Origin: JAPKYZ01 sp033763835
GTDB taxonomy: Bacteria > Acidobacteriota > Terriglobia > Bryobacterales > Bryobacteraceae
NCBI GenBank assembly: GCA_033763835.1
Contig: JANRJS010000028.1
Span: 1-64,000, forward strand
Length of the DNA stretch: 64,000 nt
Direction of reading: 5' to 3'
Shown here one piece after another: positions 24,650 through 33,346 of the stretch (positions are counted from its first letter, which is position 1; each line of letters opens with the position of its first letter). A program made the position numbers and the translations under genes. The notes below the pieces were generated by a model. The model did no database searches, was not told the origin of the DNA, and worked only from the letters and a program-made list of their open reading frames with translations.

Positions 24650-25437
24650 GGCTTGGTGGGCTTCCACTTCGCCGCCCACTCGCGAGCCTCTTGGGCCGCA
24701 TTGGGGCCAAGCTGCATCGTGAGCCGATCGACGTTTGCTTGCGCGGGCGCGTGTCCAAGACGAACGGCCAGCATCGCCCAACCGAGCGCCTCGGCCGGGT
24801 CCTTACTTATGCCGACACCCTTCTCCAGGAACTCGGCGAGTAACAATTGTGCATGCGTGGAGCCAGCATCCGCTCCAACACGGGCGAGTCGAGCGGCCTC
24901 TGGCAAGTTGACGGGAACGCTCCGTCCGTGCATGTGCATGACCGCTAAGGCGTGGTACGAGTCGGGAAAGCCCAGGCGGCCCGCTGTTCTAAACGTACGC
25001 AGCGCCGCGTCAGTGTTCCGGGGAATGCCGTCGCCATTCAAAAGACGCACTCCCAGGTTGTAATGCCCGCGAGCCCGCTCCATTCGGTCCGCTTCGGAAT
25101 CTACACTCGGATTCATGGAGTTGACCGAGACAATGGCTCGCACCGCGACGGGAACCGCGTCGCAGGTGGCGGGTTTGAATCGCCATTTTCGAATCGCGCG
25201 AATCGCTTCCTCATCGATTTGCGAATCCCGTGGACTCGCGACGAACGTTTCAGTTACTGCACCCCGTTGGTCGATGACGACGGCTACGACCACATTTGCC
25301 AATCCCAGCTCGAGTGGCCCGCGCACGGGATTCGGTTCCACCTTGCGGATCTGAATCGGCAGTGTGACTTCGCCGCAGCGACGGGACAATTCCTCGGCCC
25401 ACTCCGCCGCTGCGAGCAACGCAACCGCGATTACCAT
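24646..25437 (-). CDS. TonB C-terminal-like protein with Sel1 repeats
   Basis: 263 residues. Signal-like N-terminus MVIAVALLAAAEWAEEL; a TonB-type C-terminal fold at about 30-105 (VVVAVVIDQRGAVTETFVAS then EEAIRAIRKWRFKPA); then three Sel1-like repeats (about 120-240; for example ARGHYNLGVRLLNGDGIPRN and AQLLLAEFLEKGVGISKDPA). The TonB-like part precedes the repeats, unlike classical TonB, and no ExbBD genes adjoin. Its start overlaps the upstream gamma-glutamyltransferase by 7 bases. Confidence 0.82.
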   Translation of the reverse strand: MVIAVALLAAAEWAEELSRRCGEVTLPIQIRKVEPNPVRGPLELGLANVVVAVVIDQRGAVTETFVASPRDSQIDEEAIRAIRKWRFKPATCDAVPVAVRAIVSVNSMNPSVDSEADRMERARGHYNLGVRLLNGDGIPRNTDAALRTFRTAGRLGFPDSYHALAVMHMHGRSVPVNLPEAARLARVGADAGSTHAQLLLAEFLEKGVGISKDPAEALGWAMLAVRLGHAPAQANVDRLTMQLGPNAAQEAREWAAKWKPTKP

Positions 25438-27263
25438 GCCCGCGCGGAGCGTCCGGCGTAAGGGTCGGCGCCCGCTTCGATCACGCCATTCAGCAGCACG
25501 CGCAACGCCACGGGAGCCGCGCCCGAGTTCCAGCGCGACGTTACCTCAATCACATGCCCGCGCGAGGTGAGGTCGGCCACCGCCTCGCGAGTAATGCGCT
25601 CGTCGAGAATCAACTCGTTGGTGCCCATCGCGTGATTGTCGAAGCTCGACACCAGGTGCTTGGTCTGGAATCGAGGAGCTTCCACCGCCCGCTGCGCGTC
25701 CATCCCGAACTCGACTACGTTCAGCATGATTTGGAGCAGCGCTTGATCCTGGTTGTCGCCGCCCGGCGTCGAGAGCGCGAGGTACGGCTTGCCGTCGCGC
25801 AAGACAAGCGTCGGCGACAAGGTGACTCTGGGACGCTTGCCGCCCGCGAGTTCGTTGGGATGTCCGGCGATCAAGTAGAAGCTCTGCGCGCGCGTGGTGA
25901 GCGTGATGCCCGTGTCGCCCGCCACCACAGCGGGCAGTGACGAACCCGAGGGCGTCGCCGAAAAAGCCACGCCGTCCTTATCGATGGCGTTCACGCACGT
26001 GGTGTCGCCTTGCTTCAGCCACTCGTCCACGCGAACGCGCGCGACGTCGGCGTCGGAAGGGTGTAGCGACCTCACGCCGGCGATCGTTCCCGGCCGATAG
26101 TCCTTGGAAGCGCGCTGGCCGATTAGCTTACGCCTCTCGAGCGCGTAGTCCTTCGCGAGCAGCTTCGCCACCGGCACCTTCGCAAATTTAGGATCGCCGT
26201 AGTACGTGTCGCGGTCCGCGTAGGCGAGCTTCATCGCCTCGATCAACGTGTGCAGATACGCGCCGGAATTGAACCCGAGTGGCTTCAGTTCGACGTGCTC
26301 CAAAATATTCAGCGCCTGCAGCGTCGAAGGACCTTGCGTCCAGAATCCCGGTTTGTAGACGGTCAAGCCGCGATAAGTAATCGCCAGCGGCTCCTCCACG
26401 TCGGCGCGGAAAGCGGCCAGATCTTCGTAAGTGAGCAATCCGCCGTTGTCTTTCGAAAAGGCAGCGATCCGGCGCGCGATGTCGCCCCGGTAAAACGCGT
26501 CGCGCACCGCGTCGATCGACTGCGCGCGAGTCTTGCCCGCTTTGCGCGCCTTCTCCTCGGCGGCTACCAGCAACCGCAGCGTGCGCTCCAGGTTGGGCTG
26601 CCGGAAAATCTCGCCCAAACCCGGTGGACGGCCCAGCGGCAGGAATGTCGTTTTCGTCGAAGGCCACCGTTCTGCGAACCGACGCATGTAAGCGATCGAC
26701 CCCGCGCGCATTTCGTCAAGCGGCACGCCCATCGTCAACTCGATCGCCGGCTGAATCACTTCGGAAAAACTCTTCGTACCGTAATCGCGTAGCGCGAGTA
26801 AACCCGCGTCCATCATCCCCGGGACCAGCGCGGGGACGACTCCGGCGACCGGAACGAAATTACGCAGACCGTTAGGTTCAATCTCCTGCACTTCGCCGGG
26901 CAGCAGGCGGCGCTGACGAAAAAACTCCGGGCTCGCGGATTTGGGCATCGTGCCAACTCCCGCGATCGACACCACCTTCCCTTCCTTGGTGCGTATCAGG
27001 ATGGGCACTTCGCCGCCGAATCCGAAGTGCGAGAACTCGAAAGTGGCCGCCGCGAACATGCTCGCGATTCCCGCGTCGACTGCGTTGCCGCCCGCGTGAT
27101 ACATCCGCAGACCCGCGTCGGAGGCGTGCTCGCTACCCGTGGCGAGCGCTCCTCGCGCGCCGCGGACCGCCTGCCGCAAAGGCCGCTCATACGGGCGCGG
27201 CGTCTGTTGCGCGCACGCCACATACGGCAGCGCGATGGCCAGAACGAAAGCTCCGATCCGCAT
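25431..27263 (-). CDS. ggt: Gamma-glutamyltransferase / Ntn-hydrolase family protein, exported
   Basis: About 610 residues from ATG 27263, beginning with signal peptide MRIGAFVLAIALPYVACAQ (an ATG at 27272 is an alternative). The family maturates by self-cleavage before a Thr; here the site is GDTTCVNAIDKDGVAFS, where most family members have TTH rather than TTC. Other signatures: GGNAVDAGIAS, GPSTLQALNILEH and LSTPGGDNQDQALLQ. The enzyme would remove or transfer gamma-glutamyl groups in the periplasm; the subgroup may act on other acyl substrates. It is divergent from the DinB gene by 15 bases and overlaps the TonB/Sel1 gene. Confidence 0.9.
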   Translation of the reverse strand: MRIGAFVLAIALPYVACAQQTPRPYERPLRQAVRGARGALATGSEHASDAGLRMYHAGGNAVDAGIASMFAAATFEFSHFGFGGEVPILIRTKEGKVVSIAGVGTMPKSASPEFFRQRRLLPGEVQEIEPNGLRNFVPVAGVVPALVPGMMDAGLLALRDYGTKSFSEVIQPAIELTMGVPLDEMRAGSIAYMRRFAERWPSTKTTFLPLGRPPGLGEIFRQPNLERTLRLLVAAEEKARKAGKTRAQSIDAVRDAFYRGDIARRIAAFSKDNGGLLTYEDLAAFRADVEEPLAITYRGLTVYKPGFWTQGPSTLQALNILEHVELKPLGFNSGAYLHTLIEAMKLAYADRDTYYGDPKFAKVPVAKLLAKDYALERRKLIGQRASKDYRPGTIAGVRSLHPSDADVARVRVDEWLKQGDTTCVNAIDKDGVAFSATPSGSSLPAVVAGDTGITLTTRAQSFYLIAGHPNELAGGKRPRVTLSPTLVLRDGKPYLALSTPGGDNQDQALLQIMLNVVEFGMDAQRAVEAPRFQTKHLVSSFDNHAMGTNELILDERITREAVADLTSRGHVIEVTSRWNSGAAPVALRVLLNGVIEAGADPYAGRSARAW

Positions 27264-27278
27264 CGTTACCATATTCAC

Positions 27279-27776
27279 ATGCAGAACGTGGGAGAGCTTT
27301 TGGAGCGGTTCCGCCGCGGCGGCGAATTGGTGGCGATGGCGACTACGGGGGCCGCGGGTCCGGAGCTCGACTTCAAACCGTCGCCCGATAGGTGGAGCGT
27401 CCGCCAGATCGTCTGCCACCTCGCCGATTCGGAGCAGGTGGGCGCGATGCGATTCAGGCAAACGTTGGCCGAAGACAACCCGACGATCCAGTGGTACGAC
27501 GAAGCGGCGTGGGCCGAAAAGCTCGACTATGCGCGGCGCAAGATTTCGCAGGCGGTCGAGACGTTCCGCCGCGCGCGTTCCGAAAATTTCGAGCTAATCA
27601 AAGAATTGCCGGAAGAGGCTTGGTCGCGCCCGGCCATGCATTCGAAATATGGGCCGACGACGTTGGGCGGGTTGCTCGAAAACTACGCGAAGCACGCCGA
27701 AGGACATGTGATGCAGATTCGCGAAGTGCGCGCGGCGTATAAAGCTTCACGGGCGAGCCAACAAGCGGCGGGCTAG
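27279..27776 (+). CDS. DinB family protein
   Basis: 165 residues from ATG 27279. Four-helix DinB/YfiT-like fold: metal-type His in SVRQIVCHLADSEQVGAMRF and C-terminal LLENYAKHAEGHVMQIREV, consistent with the family's three-His site. Members act as thiol transferases or have unknown roles. The 3' end overlaps the convergent substrate-binding protein gene by 30 bases. Confidence 0.88.
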   Translation: MQNVGELLERFRRGGELVAMATTGAAGPELDFKPSPDRWSVRQIVCHLADSEQVGAMRFRQTLAEDNPTIQWYDEAAWAEKLDYARRKISQAVETFRRARSENFELIKELPEEAWSRPAMHSKYGPTTLGGLLENYAKHAEGHVMQIREVRAAYKASRASQQAAG

Positions 27777-28601
27777 TTCGTCCGCGCCCGTCGGCACCGC
27801 CCCGTCGAGCGAAGCGTAGGGGATCAGCAGTTCGAGTAGCATCCGGTCGATCGCTGGATCGGGTCCGCGAGCCTCCGGCGGCAGGAGCGCCAAAGTGCGT
27901 TCCGCGCCTAACTCGCGCAGCTTTCGGTTCGTTTCGAGTAGCGCGGCGGCAAGTTCGGGAAACCGTTTGCCTTGCCGCGCGAGCAGCGTTTTCGCGGGAT
28001 ACGCCTCGACGCCGAGCGCCGCTTTCATCCCGTCGCGCGTGAACGTCTCGGCCAGCACGCGCAGGTTTGGATGCCGCGACTTCAGCGCTTGAAATGTCGT
28101 GTACAGCACCACCGCCGCGTCCACTCGTCCTTGTTCCAGCGCCGCCGCCGAGGACGGTCCCACGCCGATCGCCGCATATGAGGCGTCCCGCCCCGCTAGC
28201 AAGTGCCGCGCGAAGTTCTGCATCGGTCCGCCGAATCCGGCGACTCCGATCGTTCGTCCCGCCAGATCCGCCGGACTACGGATTTCCGGCTTGAGCGTCA
28301 CCAATCCTAGACAGTGGCACGTGTCGAGCACGGCGAGCGCCTCGACGCCGGGGACCTGCAGCGACTGTTCGTAAGTCCCGATCATCGCGTCCGCGCTCCC
28401 GGCCATCAGCGCTTCGAGCGCCTTCGAGGTGGATGGCACGGCGAGAATTTCGACGGTCAGCGAACGCTCCTTAAACTCGCCGAGCGCCTCGGCCAGATAC
28501 GGATCGATCGCGCCTTGAAACACCGCGAGGCGAATACGAGGCGGCGCGGTCCCGCAACCGGCGCAAATCGCCATGCACGCAAGGGCGGCCCGAATCGTCA
28601 T
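27747..28601 (-). CDS. Orphan ABC-type substrate-binding lipoprotein (NitT/TauT-like)
   Basis: 284 residues from ATG 28601, giving a lipoprotein signal MTIRAALACMAICAGC. The body has NMT1/TauA-type features: EALMAGSADAMIGTYEQSL, SPADLAGRTIGVAGFGGPMQ and EQGRVDAAVVLYTT. Such proteins capture sulfonates, nitrate, pyrimidine precursors or similar anions for an ABC importer, but no permease or ATPase gene adjoins. Its ATG shares the CATG palindrome at 28599-28602 with the start of the divergent PilC-like gene. Confidence 0.88.
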   Translation of the reverse strand: MTIRAALACMAICAGCGTAPPRIRLAVFQGAIDPYLAEALGEFKERSLTVEILAVPSTSKALEALMAGSADAMIGTYEQSLQVPGVEALAVLDTCHCLGLVTLKPEIRSPADLAGRTIGVAGFGGPMQNFARHLLAGRDASYAAIGVGPSSAAALEQGRVDAAVVLYTTFQALKSRHPNLRVLAETFTRDGMKAALGVEAYPAKTLLARQGKRFPELAAALLETNRKLRELGAERTLALLPPEARGPDPAIDRMLLELLIPYASLDGAVPTGADELARRLLARP

Positions 28602-29832
28602 GGAATCTAGGAGTGTAGCGCCCCTGCCCGAGTTTCTCCTCAAATACGCCGACGCCCGCGGCCAGATCCGCAACGAGACCGCCGAGGGCGCCTCCGAACA
28701 GGAGCTGCGGGAGCGCTTCTCGCAGCAAGGCTTTCTGATCTACTCGATCCGTCCGCAATCCGGATTGCGCGCGGCGGGGAAACTGAGCTTCGGGTCGAAG
28801 AAACTCGACACAGAAAAGTTTCTCGTTTTCAATCAGCAGTTCGTGACGCTAATCCGCGCCGGACTGCCGATCTTGAAATCGCTCGATCTGCTCGCCGAAC
28901 GGCTGACCGGCGGAAACCTGCAAGCGCCGGTCCGCGCGGTTCGCGACGAAGTCCGCACGGGCGTCGGGCTATCGGACGCGTTCGAACACCAGGGCATTTT
29001 CCCGCCGATTTACGTCACCAGCGTGATGGCGGGCGAGAAATCGGGCTCGTTGGCCGAGGTGCTGGAGCGCTTCGTCAGCTACCAGCGCCTCGCGCTTTCG
29101 GCGCGTAAGAAGCTGCTGCTATCGCTTCTCTACCCGTCGGTCTTGGTGTTCCTGGTGATCTGCCTGATCGTCTTCCTGATCACTTATGTTGTGCCGAGCT
29201 TCGCGGTGCTATACAACGACATGCAGACCAACCTGCCCGCCGCGACGCGCATTCTGATCGCGGTCGGCACCACGGCGCAAGGCTACGTGGTAGGCGGGTT
29301 CGTGGCGTTAGTGGCGGCCATTGCCGGCTTCCGGTTGTGGTCGCGCACGGACAAGGCGAAAGTGACGCTCGACCGGATTCGCTTGCGCACGCCGCTGGTG
29401 GGGGAAATCTGGGTGAAGTTTCAAGTGGCGCAGTTTTCGCGCGTGCTTTCGACGTTGCTCGTGGGCGGCATCCCGCTGGTGCAGGCGCTCGAAACGGCGG
29501 GCGAATCGACATCGAGCGCGCTCTTGCGGGAGATGCTCGACAAGGCGCGGAAGTTAGTGCGCGAGGGGCAGACGCTGTCGGCGAGCTTGACCGCGACCGG
29601 AATCTTCCCGCCGCTCGCGATCGACATGATCGAGGTAGGCGAATCCACCGGCGCGCTGGCGGCGATGCTCAATTCCGTCGCCGAGTTTTTCGAGGACGAT
29701 GTGCAAACGCGCCTCACGGCGGCGCTGTCGTTGATCGAACCGGCCATCATGATCTTCATGGGCGTGTTCGTGGCCTTCGTGCTGATCGCGCTCTATCTGC
29801 CGATCTTCAGCTTGGCCGACACGCTGAAATAA
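28600..29832 (+). CDS. Type II secretion/type IV pilus inner-membrane platform protein (GspF/PilC family)
   Basis: 410 residues from ATG 28600. Two T2SSF domains, each a helical bundle with hydrophobic segments: FNQQFVTLIRAGLPILKSLD and AGEKSGSLAEVLERFVSYQ in the first, FSRVLSTLLVGGIPLVQALE and IEVGESTGALAAML in the second; membrane segments near residues 175-200, 225-245 and at the C-terminus. It organises pilus or pseudopilus assembly at the inner membrane. No pilin, ATPase or secretin gene is next to it, so it is an isolated copy or part of a dispersed system. Confidence 0.93.
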   Translation: MESRSVAPLPEFLLKYADARGQIRNETAEGASEQELRERFSQQGFLIYSIRPQSGLRAAGKLSFGSKKLDTEKFLVFNQQFVTLIRAGLPILKSLDLLAERLTGGNLQAPVRAVRDEVRTGVGLSDAFEHQGIFPPIYVTSVMAGEKSGSLAEVLERFVSYQRLALSARKKLLLSLLYPSVLVFLVICLIVFLITYVVPSFAVLYNDMQTNLPAATRILIAVGTTAQGYVVGGFVALVAAIAGFRLWSRTDKAKVTLDRIRLRTPLVGEIWVKFQVAQFSRVLSTLLVGGIPLVQALETAGESTSSALLREMLDKARKLVREGQTLSASLTATGIFPPLAIDMIEVGESTGALAAMLNSVAEFFEDDVQTRLTAALSLIEPAIMIFMGVFVAFVLIALYLPIFSLADTLK

Positions 29833-29836
29833 AGCG

Positions 29837-30031
29837 CTATCGCATCGCGAGCGCCCAACGCAGCCAGCGCCGCAAGTCGCCGCGCCGCCGCCAGACGAAT
29901 GCCCAAAACTCGCGGCCGGTGATGCGATCCGCGTCTAGCCCCCAGTAGGTCTCGATGCGCCAGCGAAGGTAGGGACTTCGCCACGGAGTTAAGCGGTATC
30001 CGCGCGAGAGCCGCCACAGCAAGCCGAGCAT
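29837..30031 (-). CDS. Small Arg/Trp-rich hypothetical protein
   Basis: 64 residues (MLGLLWRLSRGYRLTPWRSP, then a Trp- and Arg-rich helix to the end). Its ATG overlaps the stop of the VWA gene by one base (TGATG), which argues for translation by coupling. I infer it is real from this overlap and its strongly biased, structured composition; it resembles small acidobacterial proteins whose role is unknown. No signal peptide or membrane helix is clear. Confidence 0.6.
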   Translation of the reverse strand: MLGLLWRLSRGYRLTPWRSPYLRWRIETYWGLDADRITGREFWAFVWRRRGDLRRWLRWALAMR

Positions 30032-30942
30032 CAGCTATTCGGCTTTTTTCCCGCCGTTGCGTAGTACCCGGAGCGGGTGCGCACCGTCGGCCGGTTTGGA
30101 CCGTTCGCCGTCACCTTGATCTGACGGAAGCTGCCATCAAGCGCTTGGATCGTCGGCGAGTACGCCAGAACATACTGGTTGCGAATATCGTCCGCCACTT
30201 CGAGCGAAATCTTTTCGACCTCGTTCAAATCCTTCGGGAAGTAAAACAACCCGCCGGTGGCCGTCGCGATGGCCTCCACGGCGCGTTTGGCTTTGCGCGC
30301 CGCGCTGCGCTCCTCCGCTTCGAGCAGGCCGATGATGTGAATTACGATGTCGCTGTTCGACGCCTTGCGCACCAGTTCTTCAAGCTTCGTGACGCTCGCG
30401 TTGTCGTTGCCGTCGGTGATCAGGAAGATCACTTTCTTATCGCGCTTGCCCTTCTGCTTCAGGCGGTCCATCGTCATCGAGATGGCGTCGTACATCGCGG
30501 TGCCGCCGCGCGCGTCGATACGTGTCAGTCCTTCCTCCATCTTTTTGATGTCGGAAGTGAGCGGCACGTCCTCGTACGCTTCGTCGTTGTAGTTCACCAC
30601 CATCACTTCGTCTTTGGGGTTCGAAGCCTTCACCATCGCCAACGCCGCCGCTTCCACCTTTTGCCGCGTGGTCTTCATGCTGCCCGAGTTGTCGATGATC
30701 AACCCCAACGACACCGGAACGTCCTCGCGCCGGAAGAGCCGTAATTGCTGCGGCTGGCCGTTTTCAAACACCTTAAACGCCTCGCGCGGAAGGTTGGTCA
30801 GCAACTTACCTTTGTTGTCGATCACCGTGGCGTGGAGTACCACTAGGCGAGTGTCGGAGGTAAAGGTCGCAGGTTCGTCTTGCGCGGCGAGCGAGCCGGC
30901 GAAACACAACAGGGCGAAGGCGCCCCTACTGGGCAGGTGCAT
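30031..30942 (-). CDS. VWFA-related acidobacterial protein
   Basis: 303 residues. Signal peptide MHLPSRGAFALLCFAGSLAAQ, a short strand-rich N-domain (FTSDTRLVVLHATVIDNKGK, VFENGQPQQLRLFRRED) and a von Willebrand factor A domain with the metal motif in LGLIIDNSGSMK plus the Thr loop RGGTAMYDA. The C-terminal beta segment ends QIKVTANGPNRPTVRTRSGY. This layout matches the VWFA-related domain family first described in Acidobacteria. It likely binds a protein in the periplasm or on the cell surface. It overlaps its upstream paralogue by 17 bases. Confidence 0.92.
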   Translation of the reverse strand: MHLPSRGAFALLCFAGSLAAQDEPATFTSDTRLVVLHATVIDNKGKLLTNLPREAFKVFENGQPQQLRLFRREDVPVSLGLIIDNSGSMKTTRQKVEAAALAMVKASNPKDEVMVVNYNDEAYEDVPLTSDIKKMEEGLTRIDARGGTAMYDAISMTMDRLKQKGKRDKKVIFLITDGNDNASVTKLEELVRKASNSDIVIHIIGLLEAEERSAARKAKRAVEAIATATGGLFYFPKDLNEVEKISLEVADDIRNQYVLAYSPTIQALDGSFRQIKVTANGPNRPTVRTRSGYYATAGKKPNS

Positions 30943-31906
30943 AGTATCCTTGCCGCCAGAACGGCCGCAGCGGCGGCAAGCCCCGGGGCTGGTTGAGTTT
31001 CACGGTCACGCGGCGGTACTTACCGTCGCGCTGCGGGTTGGTGGGGGAATATCCGATGACGTATTGGTTGCGCAACTCGATTCCAATCTTCGCGGCGATG
31101 TCGGGCAGTTCGTTCAAGTTCTCGACGGCGAAATGCCGGCCGCCGGTCTGCTCCGCCATTTCGTTGAGCAATCCGGGGCCCGAAAGCTCCTCCGCCGTTC
31201 GGCCGCGGGCGTGCACCGGCTCGAAGATCCCGATCGCGTAAATCTGTACGTCGGCTTCACGCACGGCGTTCTTGATCTCGCTCTCGGTGTAGCGGCTTGA
31301 GTTGTCGCCGCCGTCCGAAAGGATTAGGACGGCCTTGCGTGCGTTCTTCGCCTTCTTCATCTGGTTCATCGCCAGGTACACGCCGTCGAGCAGCGCCGTC
31401 CGGCCCTTGGCTTGCGTGAACGCCAGGCGATTCTGAATTTCCTCGGTGTTGTGGGTGAACGGCACGACCAGCTCGGGACGGTCGTTAAACTGCACTAGGA
31501 AAAATTCATCCTCGTCGTTCGCCGTCTTGAAAAACTGCGCCGCCGCTTGCCGCGATTTCTGCAGCTTCTGTCCCATGGAGCCCGAGGCGTCGAACACAAG
31601 GCCGATGGACAGCGGTGCGTCCTCGCTCGCGAACTGCGTCACCTGTTGCTCCACTTTGTCCTCGAACAACTTGAAGTGCTCTTTTTCAAGACCGGTAACG
31701 AAGCGGTTCAGCGGATCGGTAACCGAAACGGGAATCAGCACGAGATTGGTGTCGACCCGGATGTTCGACCCGCGATTCTCTTCCGGTTTGGGAGGGGCGG
31801 TGGATTTGCGCGGTTCGATGGTCGCCTTGGTGCCGCCCGTCTGTCCGCTTGCAATTCCTACGAAGCCCAACCCAACAAGAATGACGAATGCTTGTCGCCG
31901 AACCAT
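30926..31906 (-). CDS. VWFA-related acidobacterial protein, upstream paralogue
   Basis: 326 residues, GAGAGGTGA just before the ATG. Signal peptide, then a low-complexity Lys/Pro/Glu stretch, the strand-rich N-domain (VLIPVSVTDPLNRFVTGLEK) and the VWA domain with MIDAS loop LVFDASGSMG and the KGRTALLDG Thr loop. The C-terminus (DGKYRRVTVKLNQPRGL) mirrors that of the next gene, so the pair arose by tandem duplication. Function unknown; they probably act together, since the genes overlap. Confidence 0.92.
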   Translation of the reverse strand: MVRRQAFVILVGLGFVGIASGQTGGTKATIEPRKSTAPPKPEENRGSNIRVDTNLVLIPVSVTDPLNRFVTGLEKEHFKLFEDKVEQQVTQFASEDAPLSIGLVFDASGSMGQKLQKSRQAAAQFFKTANDEDEFFLVQFNDRPELVVPFTHNTEEIQNRLAFTQAKGRTALLDGVYLAMNQMKKAKNARKAVLILSDGGDNSSRYTESEIKNAVREADVQIYAIGIFEPVHARGRTAEELSGPGLLNEMAEQTGGRHFAVENLNELPDIAAKIGIELRNQYVIGYSPTNPQRDGKYRRVTVKLNQPRGLPPLRPFWRQGYYAPAQ

Positions 31907-32066
31907 ACCGTCACCTCTCTGAACGTCTCAATTCGGAGTATAACGCCGCCGTTACTTTCTAGACGCCCCGGCGGACCGATTCGTCACACCGAATCGCACA
32001 ACTCCATGCGAACGAAGAGGAATAAATCCAGCCGCCTTCGTGATGGCGTCTAATGAAAGAAGAATC

Positions 32067-32972
32067 ATGCTTATCCGTATTCCGAAAGGCTGGGAAATTC
32101 CGGAGCGTTTGGCGACCCCGGAGAGCGCGTATCTCAACCGCCGCCAGTTGCTGGCCGCCGCCGGATTTCTTGGCGCGGAACGGCTGATGGCGCAGGCCGC
32201 AAAGCGCAATCCCGAATTCACGCTCGATCGTGCGATTACGCCCGAGTACGCCGCCACCGGCTACAACAATTACTACGAATTTCACCCGTCCGATAAAGAG
32301 CGCGCCAAGGATCTGACGGGCAAGTTCGTGACCTCGCCGTGGTCGATCGAAGTATCCGGGCACGTCGCGAAACCGAAGACGTACGACCTCGACGATCTCA
32401 AGAAGCGAATGCCCTTCGAGGAGCGTCTTTACCGCTTCCGTTGCGTCGAAACGTGGGCAATGGCCGTGCCGTGGACCGGCTTTCCCATCGCGAACTTAGT
32501 GAAAGAAGTCGAGCCGACGTCGAAAGCGAAGTACATCCGCTTCGTAACGGCCAACCGTCCCGATCAAATGCCGGGCATGAAAATGGCTCCTTACCCGTGG
32601 CCTTACTTCGAAGGTTTGCGCATGGACGAAGCGATGAACCCGCTCGCGATGTTCGTCACCGGACTCTACGGCAAGGACCTGCCGAAGCAGAACGGCGCGC
32701 CGATCCGCGTGGTGACGCCGTGGAAGTACGGCTACAAGAGCATCAAGTCGATCGTCAAAATCGAGTTCGTGGAGAAGGAGCCGCCGACGTTCTGGAATCG
32801 CCTGCAATCTAGCGAGTACGGCTTCTATTCGAACGTCGAGCCGGCCAAACCGCATCCCCGCTGGTCGCAAGCCTACGAGCGCCTGATTCCCAACGGCGAG
32901 CGCGTGAAGACGCTTCAATACAACGGCTACGAAAAGTACGTCGCCGGGTTGTACAACGGCCGCGAATTCTAA
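32067..32972 (+). CDS. msrP: Protein-methionine-sulfoxide reductase catalytic subunit MsrP (YedY)
   Basis: 301 residues from ATG 32067 (MLIRIPKGWEIP), preferred over GTG 32040 because of AGAAG upstream and family N-termini. A twin-arginine signal (YLNRRQLLAAAGFLGAERLMA) directs the folded molybdoenzyme to the periplasm. The molybdenum ligand Cys is C126 in RFRCVETWAM; ATGYNNYYEFHP and TPWKYGYKSIKSIVKIEFVE are family signatures. It repairs oxidised methionines in periplasmic proteins. The heme-membrane partner MsrQ is not adjacent. Confidence 0.95.
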   Translation: MLIRIPKGWEIPERLATPESAYLNRRQLLAAAGFLGAERLMAQAAKRNPEFTLDRAITPEYAATGYNNYYEFHPSDKERAKDLTGKFVTSPWSIEVSGHVAKPKTYDLDDLKKRMPFEERLYRFRCVETWAMAVPWTGFPIANLVKEVEPTSKAKYIRFVTANRPDQMPGMKMAPYPWPYFEGLRMDEAMNPLAMFVTGLYGKDLPKQNGAPIRVVTPWKYGYKSIKSIVKIEFVEKEPPTFWNRLQSSEYGFYSNVEPAKPHPRWSQAYERLIPNGERVKTLQYNGYEKYVAGLYNGREF

Positions 32973-33010
32973 GGGCCACAAAGGTTCAACCTTAGAACTT
33001 GCGGGGCGAT

Positions 33011-33346
33011 ATGCCCCTCGTGAGTGGCTTCCCACAAGTTAGCGGCTTTCTCGAAAACGCGGCGCGCATTCTCGAAACGGCGGAATTGGGCGACGGCGGT
33101 CCGGTAACCATCCTGTTGCGAGACGGGCGGCCTATCTCGCTGACCGTCGAAAACGATTGGTCGCTGGACGCTCTGCGCCGCGAACGCGGAGCCGACGAGG
33201 CGTTCCGCGTGAGTCGCAAGAACGGCAAGCTGTTCGTCGAAGGCCGGTCTCACGACCGCGCTTGTTTGCTCGCCGGTAATCGCCCCGCCGACGCCGTACG
33301 CGCGCTGCTTACGCCCGGATGGGCAGCACATCCCGCATGTGTTTAA
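33011..33346 (+). CDS. Small hypothetical protein
   Basis: 111 residues from ATG 33011 (MPLVSGFPQVSGFLENAARI); a TTG at 32999 is an alternative start. Short beta-rich stretch GGPVTILLRDGRPISLTVEN followed by a helix-rich end. No recognised family. It begins 38 bases after msrP and its 3' end overlaps the convergent yraN gene by 38 bases, so its last residues are less certain to be real. Confidence 0.55.
   Translation: MPLVSGFPQVSGFLENAARILETAELGDGGPVTILLRDGRPISLTVENDWSLDALRRERGADEAFRVSRKNGKLFVEGRSHDRACLLAGNRPADAVRALLTPGWAAHPACV

Noticed and set aside
26989..27223. Short antisense frames near the gamma-glutamyltransferase N-terminus
   Set aside because: They are arginine-rich shadows of the enzyme's own coding sequence.
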